64,000 nt of DNA, taken from assembly GCF_029626225.1 (NCBI RefSeq), contig NZ_JARUBP010000001.1, forward strand, positions 4,712,001 to 4,776,000, written 5' to 3'. Positions 54,076-64,000 of the stretch are shown here, one piece after another (the first letter of the stretch is position 1; every line of letters starts with the position of its first letter). The DNA comes from Asanoa sp. WMMD1127. GTDB lineage: Bacteria > Actinomycetota > Actinomycetes > Mycobacteriales > Micromonosporaceae. The notes below the pieces were generated by a model that saw only the letters and a program-made list of their open reading frames with translations, ran no database searches and was not told where the DNA came from. A program made the position numbers and the translations under genes.

Positions 54076-54231
54076 GGGTCCTCCGTCCGTTGGGGACCGC
54101 CACGGTAGAGAGCGCGGAGGCCGGCGCCACGGATCAGTCGGCAGCCCGACGGCGTACGCGATGAATGTTGCAATTTGTCCAAAACCCGGCGGCCCCGTCC
54201 GCGTCTGCTCTTAACTGCGAACGTGGCAGGG
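54076..54231. other. Gap between the lipoprotein gene and pstS
   Basis: 156 bp. I looked for a PHO box (direct repeats of GTTCAC type) that would show PhoP control of pstS and found none with convincing spacing. The segment around 54160-54185 is AT-richer (TGTTGCAATTTGTCCAAAA) and may hold the promoter. Confidence 0.4.
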
Positions 54232-55335
54232 ATGAAGCTCCAGCGGCACGGCACCGTGGTCTCCGTGGCGCTGACCGCGGCTCTCGCGCTCGCCGCGTGC
54301 GGCTCGGACGGCGGTGAGACCGACGCGACGGTGGGCGCCGGCGCGGCGCAGGCGATCAACTGCGCGACCGGCACCCTCAACGCCCAGGGCTCGTCCGCCC
54401 AGAAGAACGCGATGGACGAGTGGCGCAAGAACTACCAGCAGCAGTGCAGCGGCTCGACGATCAACTACGAGCCGTCCGGCTCGGGCGCGGGCGTCCAGGC
54501 GTTCATCTCCGGCACCGCCGACTTCGCGGGCTCGGACACGGCGCTCACGTCGGCCCAGCAGCCGCAGGCCAACGGCCGCTGCGGTGGCAACCCGGCGGTC
54601 AACCTGCCGATGGTCGTCGGGCCGATCGCGGTCGCGTACAACCTCTCCGGCGTCGACAACCTCCAGCTCGCGCCGGCCACGCTGGCCCGGATCTTCAGCG
54701 GCGACATCAAGCAGTGGGACGACGACGCGATCAAGGCCGACAACCCCGGCGCCTCGCTGCCCTCGTCCCAGATCCAGACCGTGCACCGGTCCGACGAGTC
54801 CGGCACGACCGGCAACTTCACCTCCTATCTGACGGCGGCCGCCGGGTCCGCGTGGACGTTCGGGTCGGGCCAGGCGTGGAAGGCGCCTGGCGGCACCGGA
54901 TCCAAAGGCTCCGACGGCGTCGCGCAGTCCGTGAGCAGCACCGACAGCTCGATCGGCTACATGGAGCTGTCGTTCGCCGAGAACGCCGGGCTCACCATGG
55001 CCAGGATCCGGAACGGCGCCGGCCAGTTCCAGGAGCTGACGCCCGAGGCCGCCAGCAGGACCATCGAGGGCGCCCAGATCACCGGCACCGGCAACGACGT
55101 CACGCTCAGCATCGACTACGCCACCACGACGCAGGGCGCGTACCCGATCGTGCTCGTGACCTACGAGATCGTCTGCAGCAAGGGCGGGCCGGCCGACAGG
55201 ACCGCGTTGATCAAGGGCTTCCTCGACTACACCGCCAGCGGCGACGGGCAGGGGCTGCTCAACGGCCTCGGCTACGCGCCGCTGCCGGGCAACGTCCAGA
55301 GCCGCGTGCAGTCCTCGGTCAACAACATCTCCTGA
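54232..55335 (+). CDS. pstS: Phosphate ABC importer, binding lipoprotein
   Basis: 367 residues with lipobox ALAACGSD. The phosphate-binding loops are visible: LNAQGSSAQKNAMDEW, YEPSGSGAGVQAFI, DFAGSDTAL and VHRSDESGTTGNFTSYL. It captures inorganic phosphate outside the membrane for PstCA. ATG 54232 gives the proper signal peptide. Its TGA overlaps the pstC ATG by one base. First gene of pstS-C-A-B; no phoU follows. Confidence 0.95.
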   Translation: MKLQRHGTVVSVALTAALALAACGSDGGETDATVGAGAAQAINCATGTLNAQGSSAQKNAMDEWRKNYQQQCSGSTINYEPSGSGAGVQAFISGTADFAGSDTALTSAQQPQANGRCGGNPAVNLPMVVGPIAVAYNLSGVDNLQLAPATLARIFSGDIKQWDDDAIKADNPGASLPSSQIQTVHRSDESGTTGNFTSYLTAAAGSAWTFGSGQAWKAPGGTGSKGSDGVAQSVSSTDSSIGYMELSFAENAGLTMARIRNGAGQFQELTPEAASRTIEGAQITGTGNDVTLSIDYATTTQGAYPIVLVTYEIVCSKGGPADRTALIKGFLDYTASGDGQGLLNGLGYAPLPGNVQSRVQSSVNNIS

Positions 55336-56294
55336 TGAGCCGCCCGGTCGGTGGGTGGCTGCCCCGCCGCAGAGGTTTCGGCGCGGAGTCGGTCTTCGGC
55401 GCCCTCACCTTCGCGGCCGGCACGATGGTCCTGCTGATCATCGTCGCGATCACGGTCTTCCTGATCACGAAGGCGATCCCGGCGCTGCGGGCCGACGAAG
55501 CCAACTTCATCACCGCGACGGAGTGGTTCCCCAACGAGGTGCCGCCGATGTTCGGCATCGCGGCGATCGCCTGGGGCACGCTCGTCACCTCGGTGATCGC
55601 GCTCGTGGTGGCCGTGCCGGTCGCGCTGGGAATCGCCCTCTACCTGTCGCACTACGCGCCGCGGCGCATCGCGACCACCTTCGGCTTCCTCATCGACCTG
55701 CTGGCGGCCGTGCCGAGTGTCGTGTTCGGCCTGTGGGGGTTCACCGTCTTCATCCGGCCGGTCCGGGAGTTCTCGATCTGGCTCAACCAATTATTCGGCT
55801 GGCTGCCGTTCTTCGGCGGCGAGGGCCCGTTCGGCCGCTCGTTCCTGCTCGGCGGCCTGGTGCTGGCGATCATGGTGCTGCCGATCATCACGGCGCTGTC
55901 CCGCGAGGTGTTCCTGCAGACGCCGACCGCCAACGAGGAGGCGGCCCTGTCGCTCGGCGCGACCCGCTGGGAGATGATCCGGACCGCGGTGCTGCCGTAC
56001 GGGCGACCGGGCGTCATCGCCGCGGTCATGCTCGGCCTCGGCCGCGCCCTCGGCGAGACCATCGCGCTCGCGTTGACGCTCGGCTTCATCAACGAGATCA
56101 CATTCAACATCATCAAGAACGGCGGCAACTCGATCGCGGCCAACATCGCCAACGGGTTCGGCGAGGCCGGCGAGATCGGCCGTTCCGCGCTGATCGCCTC
56201 GGGCCTCGTGCTGTTCGCCATCACACTGCTGGTCAACGTGGCGGCGCGAGCGATCATCTATCGGCGCCGCGAGTTCACGGAGGCCGCTGCATGA
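55335..56294 (+). CDS. pstC: Phosphate ABC importer permease
   Basis: 319 residues with six transmembrane helices. PstC marks include WFPNEVPPMFGIAAIAWGTL, LDLLAAVPSVVFGLWG (rendered IDLLAAVPSVVFGLWG in this protein) and the EAA loop NEEAALSLGATRWEMI. ALGETIALALTLGF is the conserved C-terminal helix region. The last codons overlap the first copy of a 45-bp tandem repeat that holds three extra start codons before pstA. Confidence 0.94.
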   Translation: MSRPVGGWLPRRRGFGAESVFGALTFAAGTMVLLIIVAITVFLITKAIPALRADEANFITATEWFPNEVPPMFGIAAIAWGTLVTSVIALVVAVPVALGIALYLSHYAPRRIATTFGFLIDLLAAVPSVVFGLWGFTVFIRPVREFSIWLNQLFGWLPFFGGEGPFGRSFLLGGLVLAIMVLPIITALSREVFLQTPTANEEAALSLGATRWEMIRTAVLPYGRPGVIAAVMLGLGRALGETIALALTLGFINEITFNIIKNGGNSIAANIANGFGEAGEIGRSALIASGLVLFAITLLVNVAARAIIYRRREFTEAAA

Positions 56295-56428
56295 CGCCGG
56301 CGCAGGCCGCGGTCGATCGGGGCGGGGGCTGCGGCATGACGCCGGCGGGGGCCGCGGTCGATCGCGGCGGAGGCTGCGGCATGACGCCCGCTGAGGCGCT
56401 GCGCATCGGGGCGGAGGCCGCCGCATGA
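56291..56428 (+). CDS. 45-codon mini-gene made of repeated pstA start regions
   Basis: ATG 56291 overlaps the pstC stop (ATGA) and the frame ends at TGA 56426-56428, overlapping the pstA ATG in the same way. The product is three variants of [15 protein letters not shown]. It arose by tandem duplication rather than being a recognisable protein; it may serve only to carry ribosomes from pstC to pstA. Confidence 0.4.
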   Translation: MTPAQAAVDRGGGCGMTPAGAAVDRGGGCGMTPAEALRIGAEAAA

Positions 56429-56436
56429 CGCCGGCG
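56291..56436 (+). repeat. Tandem 45-bp repeat of the pstA translation-start region
   Basis: ATGACGCCGGCG or a close variant recurs at 56291, 56336, 56381 and 56425. The spacings are 45, 45 and 44 bp; each unit ends in a GGCGG(A/G)GGC stretch that can act as ribosome site for the next ATG. The 44-bp last unit shifts frame, so only the fourth ATG reads into pstA. Confidence 0.85.
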
Positions 56437-57507
56437 CAGGCGCCGCCGACCGCGCCGATGCCGAGCCCGCCGCTGCGTGGCCGGCGGCTGTCGCCGCTCG
56501 TGCTCGTCGGCATCGCCGTCGTCGCGCTTGGGGTGGCGGCCGCGATCTGCTACGGCACGGGCATCGGCGGCTGGGTGCTCATGCTGGTCATGGGCCTGGC
56601 CCTCTACCTGGTCGGCGTCTACGTCGTCGTCCGCCGGTTCCAGGGCAGACGGGCCGCGCGCGACACCACCTGGAGCGCCCTGATCCACTCGGCGTTCGTA
56701 CTCGCGCTGCTGCCGCTCGTCTCGGTGGTCTGGACGTTGATCTCCAAGGGCTACGAGCGGTTCGACCTCAACTTCTTCACGACCTCGCTCAACAACATCG
56801 GCGCCCGCGACCCGGACGGCGGTGCCGTGCACGCGATCATCGGCACGCTCGAGCAGGTCGCCATCGCCGCCGCGTTGACCATCCCGCTCGGCATCCTGGC
56901 GGCCATCTACATCGTCGAGTACGGCCGCGGCCGCTACACGTTCCTCATCCGGTTCTTCGTCGACGTGATGACCGGCATTCCGTCGATCATCGCCGGCCTG
57001 TTCATTCTCTCCTTCTGGGTCTTGATCATCACGCCGCTCTACAACGACGGCCAACCGGCGTTCTCCGGGTTCGCGGCGGCGCTGGCGCTCAGCGTGCTGA
57101 TGCTGCCCACGATCGTCCGCTCGACCGAGGAGATGCTGCGCCTGGTGCCGGCGCCCCTGCGCGAGGGGGCGTACGCGCTGGGTGTGCCCAAGTGGAAGAC
57201 CATCCTGCGGGTCGTCCTGCCCACCGCGTTACCAGGAATCGTCACCGGCATCATGTTGTCCATAGCACGTGCCGCGGGCGAGACCGCGCCGGTACTTTTA
57301 GTGGCAGGCGGCAGTTCCGCCGTCAATATCAACCCATTCCAAAACAACCAGTCGTCGCTGTCCCTTTTCGTGTTCCAGCAGGCCAGCGAGGCTTCGCGGT
57401 TCGCACCGGCACGCGCCTGGACGGCGGCGCTCACGCTGGTCGCACTGGTGCTGATCCTCACCATCACCGCCAAGCTCTTCGCCCGGCGCAACCGAATAGC
57501 TCGTTGA
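56425..57507 (+). CDS. pstA: Phosphate ABC importer permease
   Basis: 360 residues. Two N-terminal helices ([20 protein letters not shown] and [20 protein letters not shown]) precede the six of the core, as in long actinobacterial PstA. Core marks are [36 protein letters not shown] and the [15 protein letters not shown] helix. It partners PstC. ATG 56425 is the fourth of a set of repeated starts; [16 protein letters not shown] is therefore derived from the repeat. Confidence 0.94.
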   Translation: MTPAQAPPTAPMPSPPLRGRRLSPLVLVGIAVVALGVAAAICYGTGIGGWVLMLVMGLALYLVGVYVVVRRFQGRRAARDTTWSALIHSAFVLALLPLVSVVWTLISKGYERFDLNFFTTSLNNIGARDPDGGAVHAIIGTLEQVAIAAALTIPLGILAAIYIVEYGRGRYTFLIRFFVDVMTGIPSIIAGLFILSFWVLIITPLYNDGQPAFSGFAAALALSVLMLPTIVRSTEEMLRLVPAPLREGAYALGVPKWKTILRVVLPTALPGIVTGIMLSIARAAGETAPVLLVAGGSSAVNINPFQNNQSSLSLFVFQQASEASRFAPARAWTAALTLVALVLILTITAKLFARRNRIAR

Positions 57508-57533
57508 CATCTGTCACGGAAAGTGCGCAAGCC

Positions 57534-58310
57534 ATGGCCAAGCGCGTCGAAGCGAACGGGGTCTCCGCCTACTACGGCTCGTTCAAGGCGATCGACACCA
57601 TCAACCTCACCGTCGAGCCGAAGACGATCACCGCGCTGATCGGCCCCTCCGGCTGCGGCAAGTCGACGTTCCTCCGCACGATCAACCGGATGCACGAGGT
57701 GCTCCCGGGCGCCCGGGTCGAGGGTTCCGTGACGGTCGACGACGAGAACATCTACGACAAGGACGTCGACGTCACGGCCGTACGCCGGATGATCGGCATG
57801 GTCTTCCAGCGGCCCAACCCGTTCCCCACCATGTCGATCTTCGACAACGTGGTGGCCGGACTCCGGCTCAACGGCGTCCGGCGCAAGCCGGTGCTGCAGG
57901 AGGCGGCGGAGAAGGCGCTGCGCTCGGCCAACCTGTGGGACGAGGTCAAGGACCGCCTCGGCAAGCCCGGCGCGGGCCTGTCCGGTGGCCAACAGCAGCG
58001 GCTCTGCATCGCCCGCACCATCGCCGTCGAGCCCCAGATCGTGCTCATGGACGAACCCTGCTCAGCGCTCGACCCGATCTCCACGCTGGCGATCGAGGAC
58101 CTGATGATCAAGCTGAAAGACAGCTACACGATCATCATCGTCACGCACAACATGCAACAGGCGGCCCGCGTCAGCGACCGCACGGCATTCTTCTCGATCG
58201 ACCGCACGGGCGACCCGGGACGCCTGATCGAGTACGACACGACCCAGAAGATCTTCAGCAAGCCGGGCCAGCGCAAAACCGAGGACTACATCACGGGCCG
58301 CTTCGGCTGA
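57534..58310 (+). CDS. pstB: Phosphate ABC importer ATPase
   Basis: 258 residues. Walker [10 protein letters not shown] (37-45), Q-loop [20 protein letters not shown] signature [13 protein letters not shown], Walker [14 protein letters not shown] and the switch His in [15 protein letters not shown] are all intact. It powers phosphate import with PstC and PstA. ATG 57534 begins [15 protein letters not shown]. It closes the pst operon and is followed by a long non-coding repeat array. Confidence 0.96.
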   Translation: MAKRVEANGVSAYYGSFKAIDTINLTVEPKTITALIGPSGCGKSTFLRTINRMHEVLPGARVEGSVTVDDENIYDKDVDVTAVRRMIGMVFQRPNPFPTMSIFDNVVAGLRLNGVRRKPVLQEAAEKALRSANLWDEVKDRLGKPGAGLSGGQQQRLCIARTIAVEPQIVLMDEPCSALDPISTLAIEDLMIKLKDSYTIIIVTHNMQQAARVSDRTAFFSIDRTGDPGRLIEYDTTQKIFSKPGQRKTEDYITGRFG

Positions 58311-59020
58311 TCACACCCGCCCGAACCACGCGCCTGCAGCGGGCGGTGCCGCGCGAGCGGGCGGTGCCGCGCGAGCGGGCGGTGCCGCGCGAGCGGGCTG
58401 CGCTGCCGCGCGGCACTGCCCTGCCGGCGGTTCCCTGCGGGCGGTGCCGTGCGGGCCTTGCGGGCGGTCCCGTGCGGGCCTTGCGGGCGGTGCCGTGCGG
58501 GCCCTGCGGGCGGTGCCCTGCGGGCGCGTTGCCCTGCGGGCGCAGCCTGCCCTTGCGGGCGCGGTGCCCCGCGGGCCCTTCGGGCGGTGCCGTGCACGCG
58601 GTGCCGTGCAGGCGCTGCTCTGCGGGCTCTTCGGGCGGTGCCGTGCGGGCGGTGGCGTGCGGGCGGTGCTCTGCGGGCCCTTCGTGCGGTGCCGTGCGGC
58701 GGTGCCGTGCGGGCGGTGGCGTGCGGGCGGTGCTCTGCGGGCCCTTCGTGCGGTGCCGTGCGGCGGTGCCGTGCGGGCGGTGGCGTGCGGGCGGTGCTCT
58801 GCGGGCCCTTCGGGCGGTGCCGTGTGGCGGTGGCGTGCGGGCGGTGCTCTGCGGGCGCTTCGGGCGGTGCCGTGTGGCGGTGCCGTGCGGGCGGTGGCGT
58901 GCGGGCGGTGCTCTGCGGGCCCTTCGGGCGGTGCCGTGTGGCGGTGGCGTGCGGGCGGTGCTCTGCGGGCGCTTCGGGCGGTGCCGTGTGGCGGTGCCGT
59001 GCGGGCGGTGGCGTGCGGGC
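58311..59020. repeat. GC-rich tandem-repeat array, left of the IS element
   Basis: 710 bp without a gene. It opens with three 18-bp units (GCGGGCGGTGCCGCGCGA from 58339), then imperfect GGGCGGTGCC-type repeats. From 58630 it settles into units starting at TTCG(G/T)GCGGTG with spacings 51, 64, 64, 50, 64, 50 and then a 64-bp unit cut by the IS. The 64-bp form is the 50-bp form plus a 14-bp inner duplication. Long open frames run through on both strands only because stops are rare in such DNA; none resembles a protein. Confidence 0.85.
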
Positions 59021-59085
59021 TGAGCTTGACCCGCTTTCCCGGACACCTGATCTGAGGCGAGACTGTCGCCGAGGGAGGAGTTCGG

Positions 59086-59373
59086 ATGCCTGCACCACAC
59101 CCGCCGGAGTTCCGTGAGCGTGCGGTCGAGTTGGCCCGGTTGAGGGAGCAGCCGATCGCGCAGGTCGCGAAAGGCTTGGGGATCTCCGAGTCGTGCCTGC
59201 GTAACTGGTTGGCCCAGGCTGACCGGGACGCCGGCAGGCGTGAGGGGTTGACCAGCGAGGAACGCAAGGAGCTGGCCGCGCTGCGTAAGGAGAAGCGGCG
59301 TCTGGAGGTGGAGAACGAGATCCTGCGCCGGGCCGCGGCCTATTTCGCGCGGGAGAACGTCCTCCCAAAATGA
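59086..59373 (+). CDS. IS3-family transposase OrfA
   Basis: 95 residues: helix-turn-helix (PEFRERAVELARLREQPIAQ, VAKGLGISESCLRNWLAQA) that binds the element ends, then a leucine-zipper-like coiled coil (ELAALRKEKRRLEVENEILR). The end CCAAAATGA joins orfB: four A residues (59367-59370) could allow a -1 shift to make the OrfAB fusion transposase, and the ATGA also lets orfB start by itself. Confidence 0.92.
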   Translation: MPAPHPPEFRERAVELARLREQPIAQVAKGLGISESCLRNWLAQADRDAGRREGLTSEERKELAALRKEKRRLEVENEILRRAAAYFARENVLPK

Positions 59374-60254
59374 TCTACCCGGTCGTCGTAGAGCTCACCG
59401 CCGACGGCATACCGGTGGCGGTGTGCTGCCGGGTGCTGGGCGTGTCGAGGGCCGGGTTCCACCACTGGCGCCGGCGTGGGCCCAGCCGGCGGGCGATGGC
59501 CGATGAGGCGCTCACCCGCACGATCCGCGAGATCCATCAGATGTCCCGCGGTAGCTACGGCGCGCCGCGGGTCCATGCCGAGCTGCGCCTGGCGGCCGGG
59601 GTCCGATGCGGCCGTAAACGGGTCGCTCGGCTGATGCGCGCCGACGGCCTCGAAGGGGTGTATCGGCGGCGGCGAAGGGGTTGCACCGTCAGGGATCCGG
59701 CCGCCACACCCTCAGCGGATCTGGTCAACCGCCGGTTCGTCGCCAACCGTCCAGACGCGCTGTGGGTCACCGACATCACCCAACACCGCACCGGGCAGGG
59801 CTGGGTCTACTGCGCGGTCGTCCTGGACGTGTTCGCCCGCCGGGTCGTGGGCTGGTCGATCGCCGACCACCTACGCACGGAGCTGGTCGTCGACGCCCTG
59901 GACATGGCCCGCTGGCGCCGCCGACCGGTGGCCGGACAGACCGTGGTCCACTCCGACCACGGCACCCAATACACCAGTTGGGCGTTCGGGCACCGGCTAC
60001 GCACGGCCGGGCTGCTCGGCTCGATGGGCTCGATCGGTGACTGCTACGACAACAGCCTGGTCGAATCGTTCTTCGGCTCCATGCAGCTCGAGCTCCTCGA
60101 CCGCCAACCTTGGGGCAACCGTCAGGAGCTGGCCAACGCCATCTTCGAGTGGATCGAGGCCTGGTACAACCCACGCCGACGGCACTCGGCCCTTGGCAAC
60201 CTGTCCCCGATCGACTACGAACGACACCACACCGATCTAGCCACCGCGGCGTGA
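59370..60254 (+). CDS. IS3-family transposase OrfB (DDE integrase)
   Basis: 294 residues. An N-terminal HTH_21 region (SRGSYGAPRVHAELR) is followed by the rve core. The catalytic triad is Asp135 (WVTDITQH), Asp196 (VVHSDHGTQYTS) and Glu232 (NSLVESFFGSMQLEL), with the classic 35-residue spacing between the last two. YNPRRRHSALGNLSP is the conserved end. No stop or frameshift, so the element may be active. Confidence 0.94.
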   Translation: MIYPVVVELTADGIPVAVCCRVLGVSRAGFHHWRRRGPSRRAMADEALTRTIREIHQMSRGSYGAPRVHAELRLAAGVRCGRKRVARLMRADGLEGVYRRRRRGCTVRDPAATPSADLVNRRFVANRPDALWVTDITQHRTGQGWVYCAVVLDVFARRVVGWSIADHLRTELVVDALDMARWRRRPVAGQTVVHSDHGTQYTSWAFGHRLRTAGLLGSMGSIGDCYDNSLVESFFGSMQLELLDRQPWGNRQELANAIFEWIEAWYNPRRRHSALGNLSPIDYERHHTDLATAA

Positions 60255-60294
60255 TCACCACACCAGAAGTGTCCGGGAAACCGGGTCAAGCTCA

Positions 60295-61168
60295 GGCGGT
60301 GCTCTGCGGGCCCTTCGGGCGGTGGCGTGCGGCGGTGCCGTGCGGGCGGTGCCGTGCGGGCCCTGTGGGCTGGCCGACGGGCGGCGCGGGCGAGGTCTTT
60401 CGAGCGCTCCACCCCGTTGTTGACGGCGCCGCTAGGGAGGTGCTCGGCTCGCGGCCCTTGCTGGCGGCGTCAGGCGGTGGCCTTCGAGCCGGGCGCGCGA
60501 GTGCGGGTCTTGCTGGCGGGGTTCGGGCGGTCGCCTCTGACGCGGCGCTCCGGCGGGGGTTCTTCCGATGATGTTCGAGCGGTGGCCTCCGCGCGGGCTT
60601 GCCAGCGGCGTTCGGGCGGCGCCTTTGGCGCGGGTTCGCTGGAAGTGTTCGGGTGGTCGACTCTGACGCGGCGCTCCCGCCCCGGTTTTTCCGGTGGTCT
60701 TCGGGCGCTGGCCTGTGACGGGCGGTCGGCCTCGGCGGGCGCGCGGGCGTGGCCTACATGGGCGGGGGCGCTCGGACCCGAGCATGCCATTGAGCCTGTG
60801 CGCGTCGCGAAGGGCGGAAACGCCACGCGGCGTCGGGACCGCGGCCGTTATCCGTATGCCTCTTCGCCGATCGCTGGGCCAGCCTCCGAATCGCCGCACC
60901 TCGAATGCAGATCTTCTGCCTGAGCGGTGCGGATGACATTCTTTGATCGGTTTGTGTTTGTTATCCTTCGGCATCTCGGTCGCGGTCGGCCTCGTCTTAT
61001 GTGTTTCATCGCCGCCCGCCCGGGTCGTGCAACAGGGACGAGCGGCGGAGCACGCCCGAGAGCTACCGCAGCGCGGCGTAGCTCAAGCGACCGGACCCGG
61101 CGACGCCGCATCGGGTACGAGTCGGCACAGAGGATCTTCCGTGGGGACGAGGACTACGTGAACGGCCG
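60295..61168. other. Gene-poor stretch right of the IS element
   Basis: 874 bp. The first 100 bp complete the tandem array interrupted by the IS. From 60390 to about 60760 there are degenerate repeats of GTTCGGGCGGT/TCTGACGCGGCGCTCC type. From about 60790 composition becomes ordinary. The only notable frame is a 72-codon one from TTG 60943 to 61161 with a hydrophobic start (LCLLSFGISVAVGLVLCVSS); it lacks a clear ribosome site and the rest is low in structure, so I do not call it a gene. Confidence 0.6.
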
Positions 61169-62215
61169 CTATCGACCCCGCCACCGCCGCGCGAGCGATG
61201 CGCCGCGCGCCCGGACGCGGGCGACGCCCTCCTGGCTGTTGTACGCAGCGAACGGCGGCCACAGGAACACCAGCGTGGCGAGCTCCTCGGTCAGCACCGC
61301 GCGGCGCAGCCCCACGGGATCCGAGCTCGGATAGGCGTCGAGGAACGCGTCCGGCATGGTCACGCCGGCCGGGGTGGCGCGCACGCTGACGAACGCCAGA
61401 TCGGTCGCCGGCCGGCCGAGGCCCGCCGACTGCCAGTCACAGAAGATCAGCGCGCCGTCGACCACGGTGATGTTCTCGGTGTGGCAGTCGCCGTGGATCA
61501 AGGCCGAGGGTCGCCCCGGTGCGGCGGCGCGCAGCCGTGCCACGAGATCGTCCAGCCCCGGCAACGATTCGGCCCAGAACGCGCGGATCGCCGCCAGGTC
61601 CGGCGCGGCCAGGGCAGCGCCCAACGGGTCCGGCGCGACCCAGCTCGGCGGGGCCGGGTTCGCGGCCGACGGGTCCGGGACTGCCCAGCTCGGCGGGGCC
61701 GGGTTCGCGGCCGACGGGTCCGGCGCGACCCATCCCGGAGAAGTTGGGTCCGCGGCCGACACGTCCGGCGTCGCCCAGCCCGGGTCGGCGGCCGACAGGT
61801 CTGGCGCGATCCAGCCCGGCGTGGACGGTGACGTGTGCAGAGCCGCCAGGTCGCGGCCCAGCGACGCCCACATGTCGATCGTCCAGGTGCGGACGTCGCG
61901 GGTCCGGCCGGCGTCCGCCAGTAGCAAGGCCACGCCGGCCGCGGTGTCGACGTGATCCAGCAGCGCCGGGGTGCGCACCGGCGCGGTCGGTGCCAGCTCG
62001 CGGTAGAAGCGCAGTTCGCGGCGGGCCGCGGCGAGTGCGTCCGGGCCGAGCGCGGCCGGCACGAGCTTGGCGTAGGCGGCCGCCCCCGCGGCGGTCGTGA
62101 CCGGACGGACGCCCGCGCCCGATCGCGACTCGAGGAGCCCGTCCGCGCGGCGCGGCGTAACCCGCCAGGCCCGCAGCGTCTCGTCAGCGAAGCGGGGGTG
62201 AGGGGAGTCGATCAT
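61169..62215 (-). CDS. Aminoglycoside phosphotransferase-like kinase with internal 15-residue repeats
   Basis: 348 residues from ATG 62215; the open frame beyond it mirrors the histidine kinase gene. APH-fold marks: HGDCHTENITVVDG (catalytic Asp, Mg-binding Asn) and LIFCDWQSAGLGRPATDLAF (the DFG-equivalent Asp). Such proteins phosphorylate small molecules such as antibiotics, choline or sugars. Between the lobes, residues 134-198, is a linker of four to five copies of a 15-residue unit (WVAPDPSAANPAPPS), which is not part of the usual fold. Divergent from the kinase at 62306. Confidence 0.82.
   Translation of the reverse strand: MIDSPHPRFADETLRAWRVTPRRADGLLESRSGAGVRPVTTAAGAAAYAKLVPAALGPDALAAARRELRFYRELAPTAPVRTPALLDHVDTAAGVALLLADAGRTRDVRTWTIDMWASLGRDLAALHTSPSTPGWIAPDLSAADPGWATPDVSAADPTSPGWVAPDPSAANPAPPSWAVPDPSAANPAPPSWVAPDPLGAALAAPDLAAIRAFWAESLPGLDDLVARLRAAAPGRPSALIHGDCHTENITVVDGALIFCDWQSAGLGRPATDLAFVSVRATPAGVTMPDAFLDAYPSSDPVGLRRAVLTEELATLVFLWPPFAAYNSQEGVARVRARGASLARRWRGR
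61619..61816 (-). repeat. 45-bp tandem repeat inside the phosphotransferase gene
   Basis: About four and a half units, each 45 bp except a shorter first one, encode the Trp-Ala-Pro-Asp-x-Ser-Ala-Ala-Asp/Asn-Pro pattern. The two central copies are almost identical at the DNA level (GCCGGGTTCGCGGCCGAC shared), so copy number may vary between strains. Confidence 0.75.
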
Positions 62216-62305
62216 GCTGAAAACAGGATAGCGAGGGCAGTGGTCGACCGAGGATTCCGGCGATGTCCGCGAACCGTCCGGTGATCGACACATACGGTGA
62301 CCATC

Positions 62306-64000
<1,695 letters not shown>

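Larger units (their letters stand above)
59021..60294 (+). mobile_element. Complete IS3-family insertion sequence, 1274 bp
   Basis: Terminal inverted repeats are 59021-59046 and 60269-60294, 26 bp with one mismatch (position 14). The left begins TGAGCTTGACCCGC. It carries orfA and orfB in the same direction, both intact, and is bordered by a GGC duplication. The near-perfect ends and the clean target site point to a recent insertion into the repeat array. Confidence 0.92.
59018..60297. repeat. 3-bp target-site duplication flanking the IS element
   Basis: GGC at 59018-59020 and GGC at 60295-60297 flank the element directly. Removing the element and one GGC rejoins the host array into an exact 64-bp repeat unit, confirming the insertion point. 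Confidence 0.85.

Noticed and set aside
54076-54231. PHO box before pstS
   Set aside because: No pair of GTTCAC-like direct repeats with 11-bp spacing on either strand.
58311-59020. CRISPR array
   Set aside because: Repeats are directly tandem with internal sub-repeats and no unique spacers; no cas genes nearby.
58286-59368. Several 200-360-codon frames across the GC repeat array
   Set aside because: They exist in many frames at once, consist of repeat-derived Arg/Ala/Gly/Cys or His/Pro/Arg, and some run across the IS boundary.
60943-61161. 72-codon frame with a hydrophobic N-terminus
   Set aside because: TTG start without a ribosome site, low-complexity remainder and an alternative frame of similar quality; not enough support.

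Overview
The window is chromosomal DNA of a very GC-rich actinomycete. Genes are tightly packed, start and stop codons often overlap as ATGA, and GTG starts are frequent. A Wag31-type DivIVA protein, a SigG-type ECF sigma factor, a DUF574 methyltransferase, DUF5925-AAA and DUF3558-like proteins fit the Micromonosporaceae/Streptomyces part of Actinobacteria; the family placement is inference. I see no tRNA, rRNA or CRISPR array.

Layout. 1-3.7 kb: end of a steroid-5-alpha-reductase-like gene, a beta-keto acid cleavage enzyme, an AAA ATPase and a membrane protein. 3.7-9.5 kb: complete Mrp-type Na+/H+ antiporter operon (fused A/B, then C, D, E, F, G), followed by a DivIVA-domain gene and an orphan LanC-like protein. 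11.5-16.7 kb: ECF sigma factor with a DUF6069 membrane protein, two uncharacterised proteins, a winged-helix protein and a proline-iminopeptidase-like hydrolase. 16.8-22.7 kb: sugar ABC importer, GH127 beta-L-arabinofuranosidase and LacI regulator; an identical 11-base motif sits before the importer and before lacI. 22.7-34.7 kb: mixed metabolism, including a 1122-residue indolepyruvate ferredoxin oxidoreductase, a Tat-exported amidase with a small partner gene, an orphan cytochrome b behind two copies of a BlaI/MecI-like repeat, two methyltransferases and small conserved genes.

34.7-50.7 kb is the most distinctive locus. A ROK regulator, a GH36 alpha-galactosidase and a sugar ABC importer run leftward. 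Three secreted DUF4832 proteins, a GH4 enzyme, a PfkB kinase and an amidohydrolase run rightward from the same intergenic region. Two of the DUF4832 proteins end in nearly the same 343-residue tail (two fibronectin-III domains plus a probable carbohydrate-binding domain). I infer an exported glycan-capture or cleavage system feeding an importer and cytoplasmic glycosidases; the substrate is unknown but the glycosidases suggest alpha-galactosides.

50.7-58.3 kb: S9 peptidase, PPOX-fold protein, lipoprotein, and the phosphate importer pstS-pstC-pstA-pstB, with a tandemly repeated translation-start region between pstC and pstA. 58.3-61.2 kb is a non-coding GC-rich tandem-repeat array split by an intact 1274-bp IS3-family element with 25/26-matching inverted repeats and a GGC target duplication. 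The window ends with an aminoglycoside-phosphotransferase-like gene carrying an internal 15-residue repeat and the first 565 codons of a hybrid histidine kinase.
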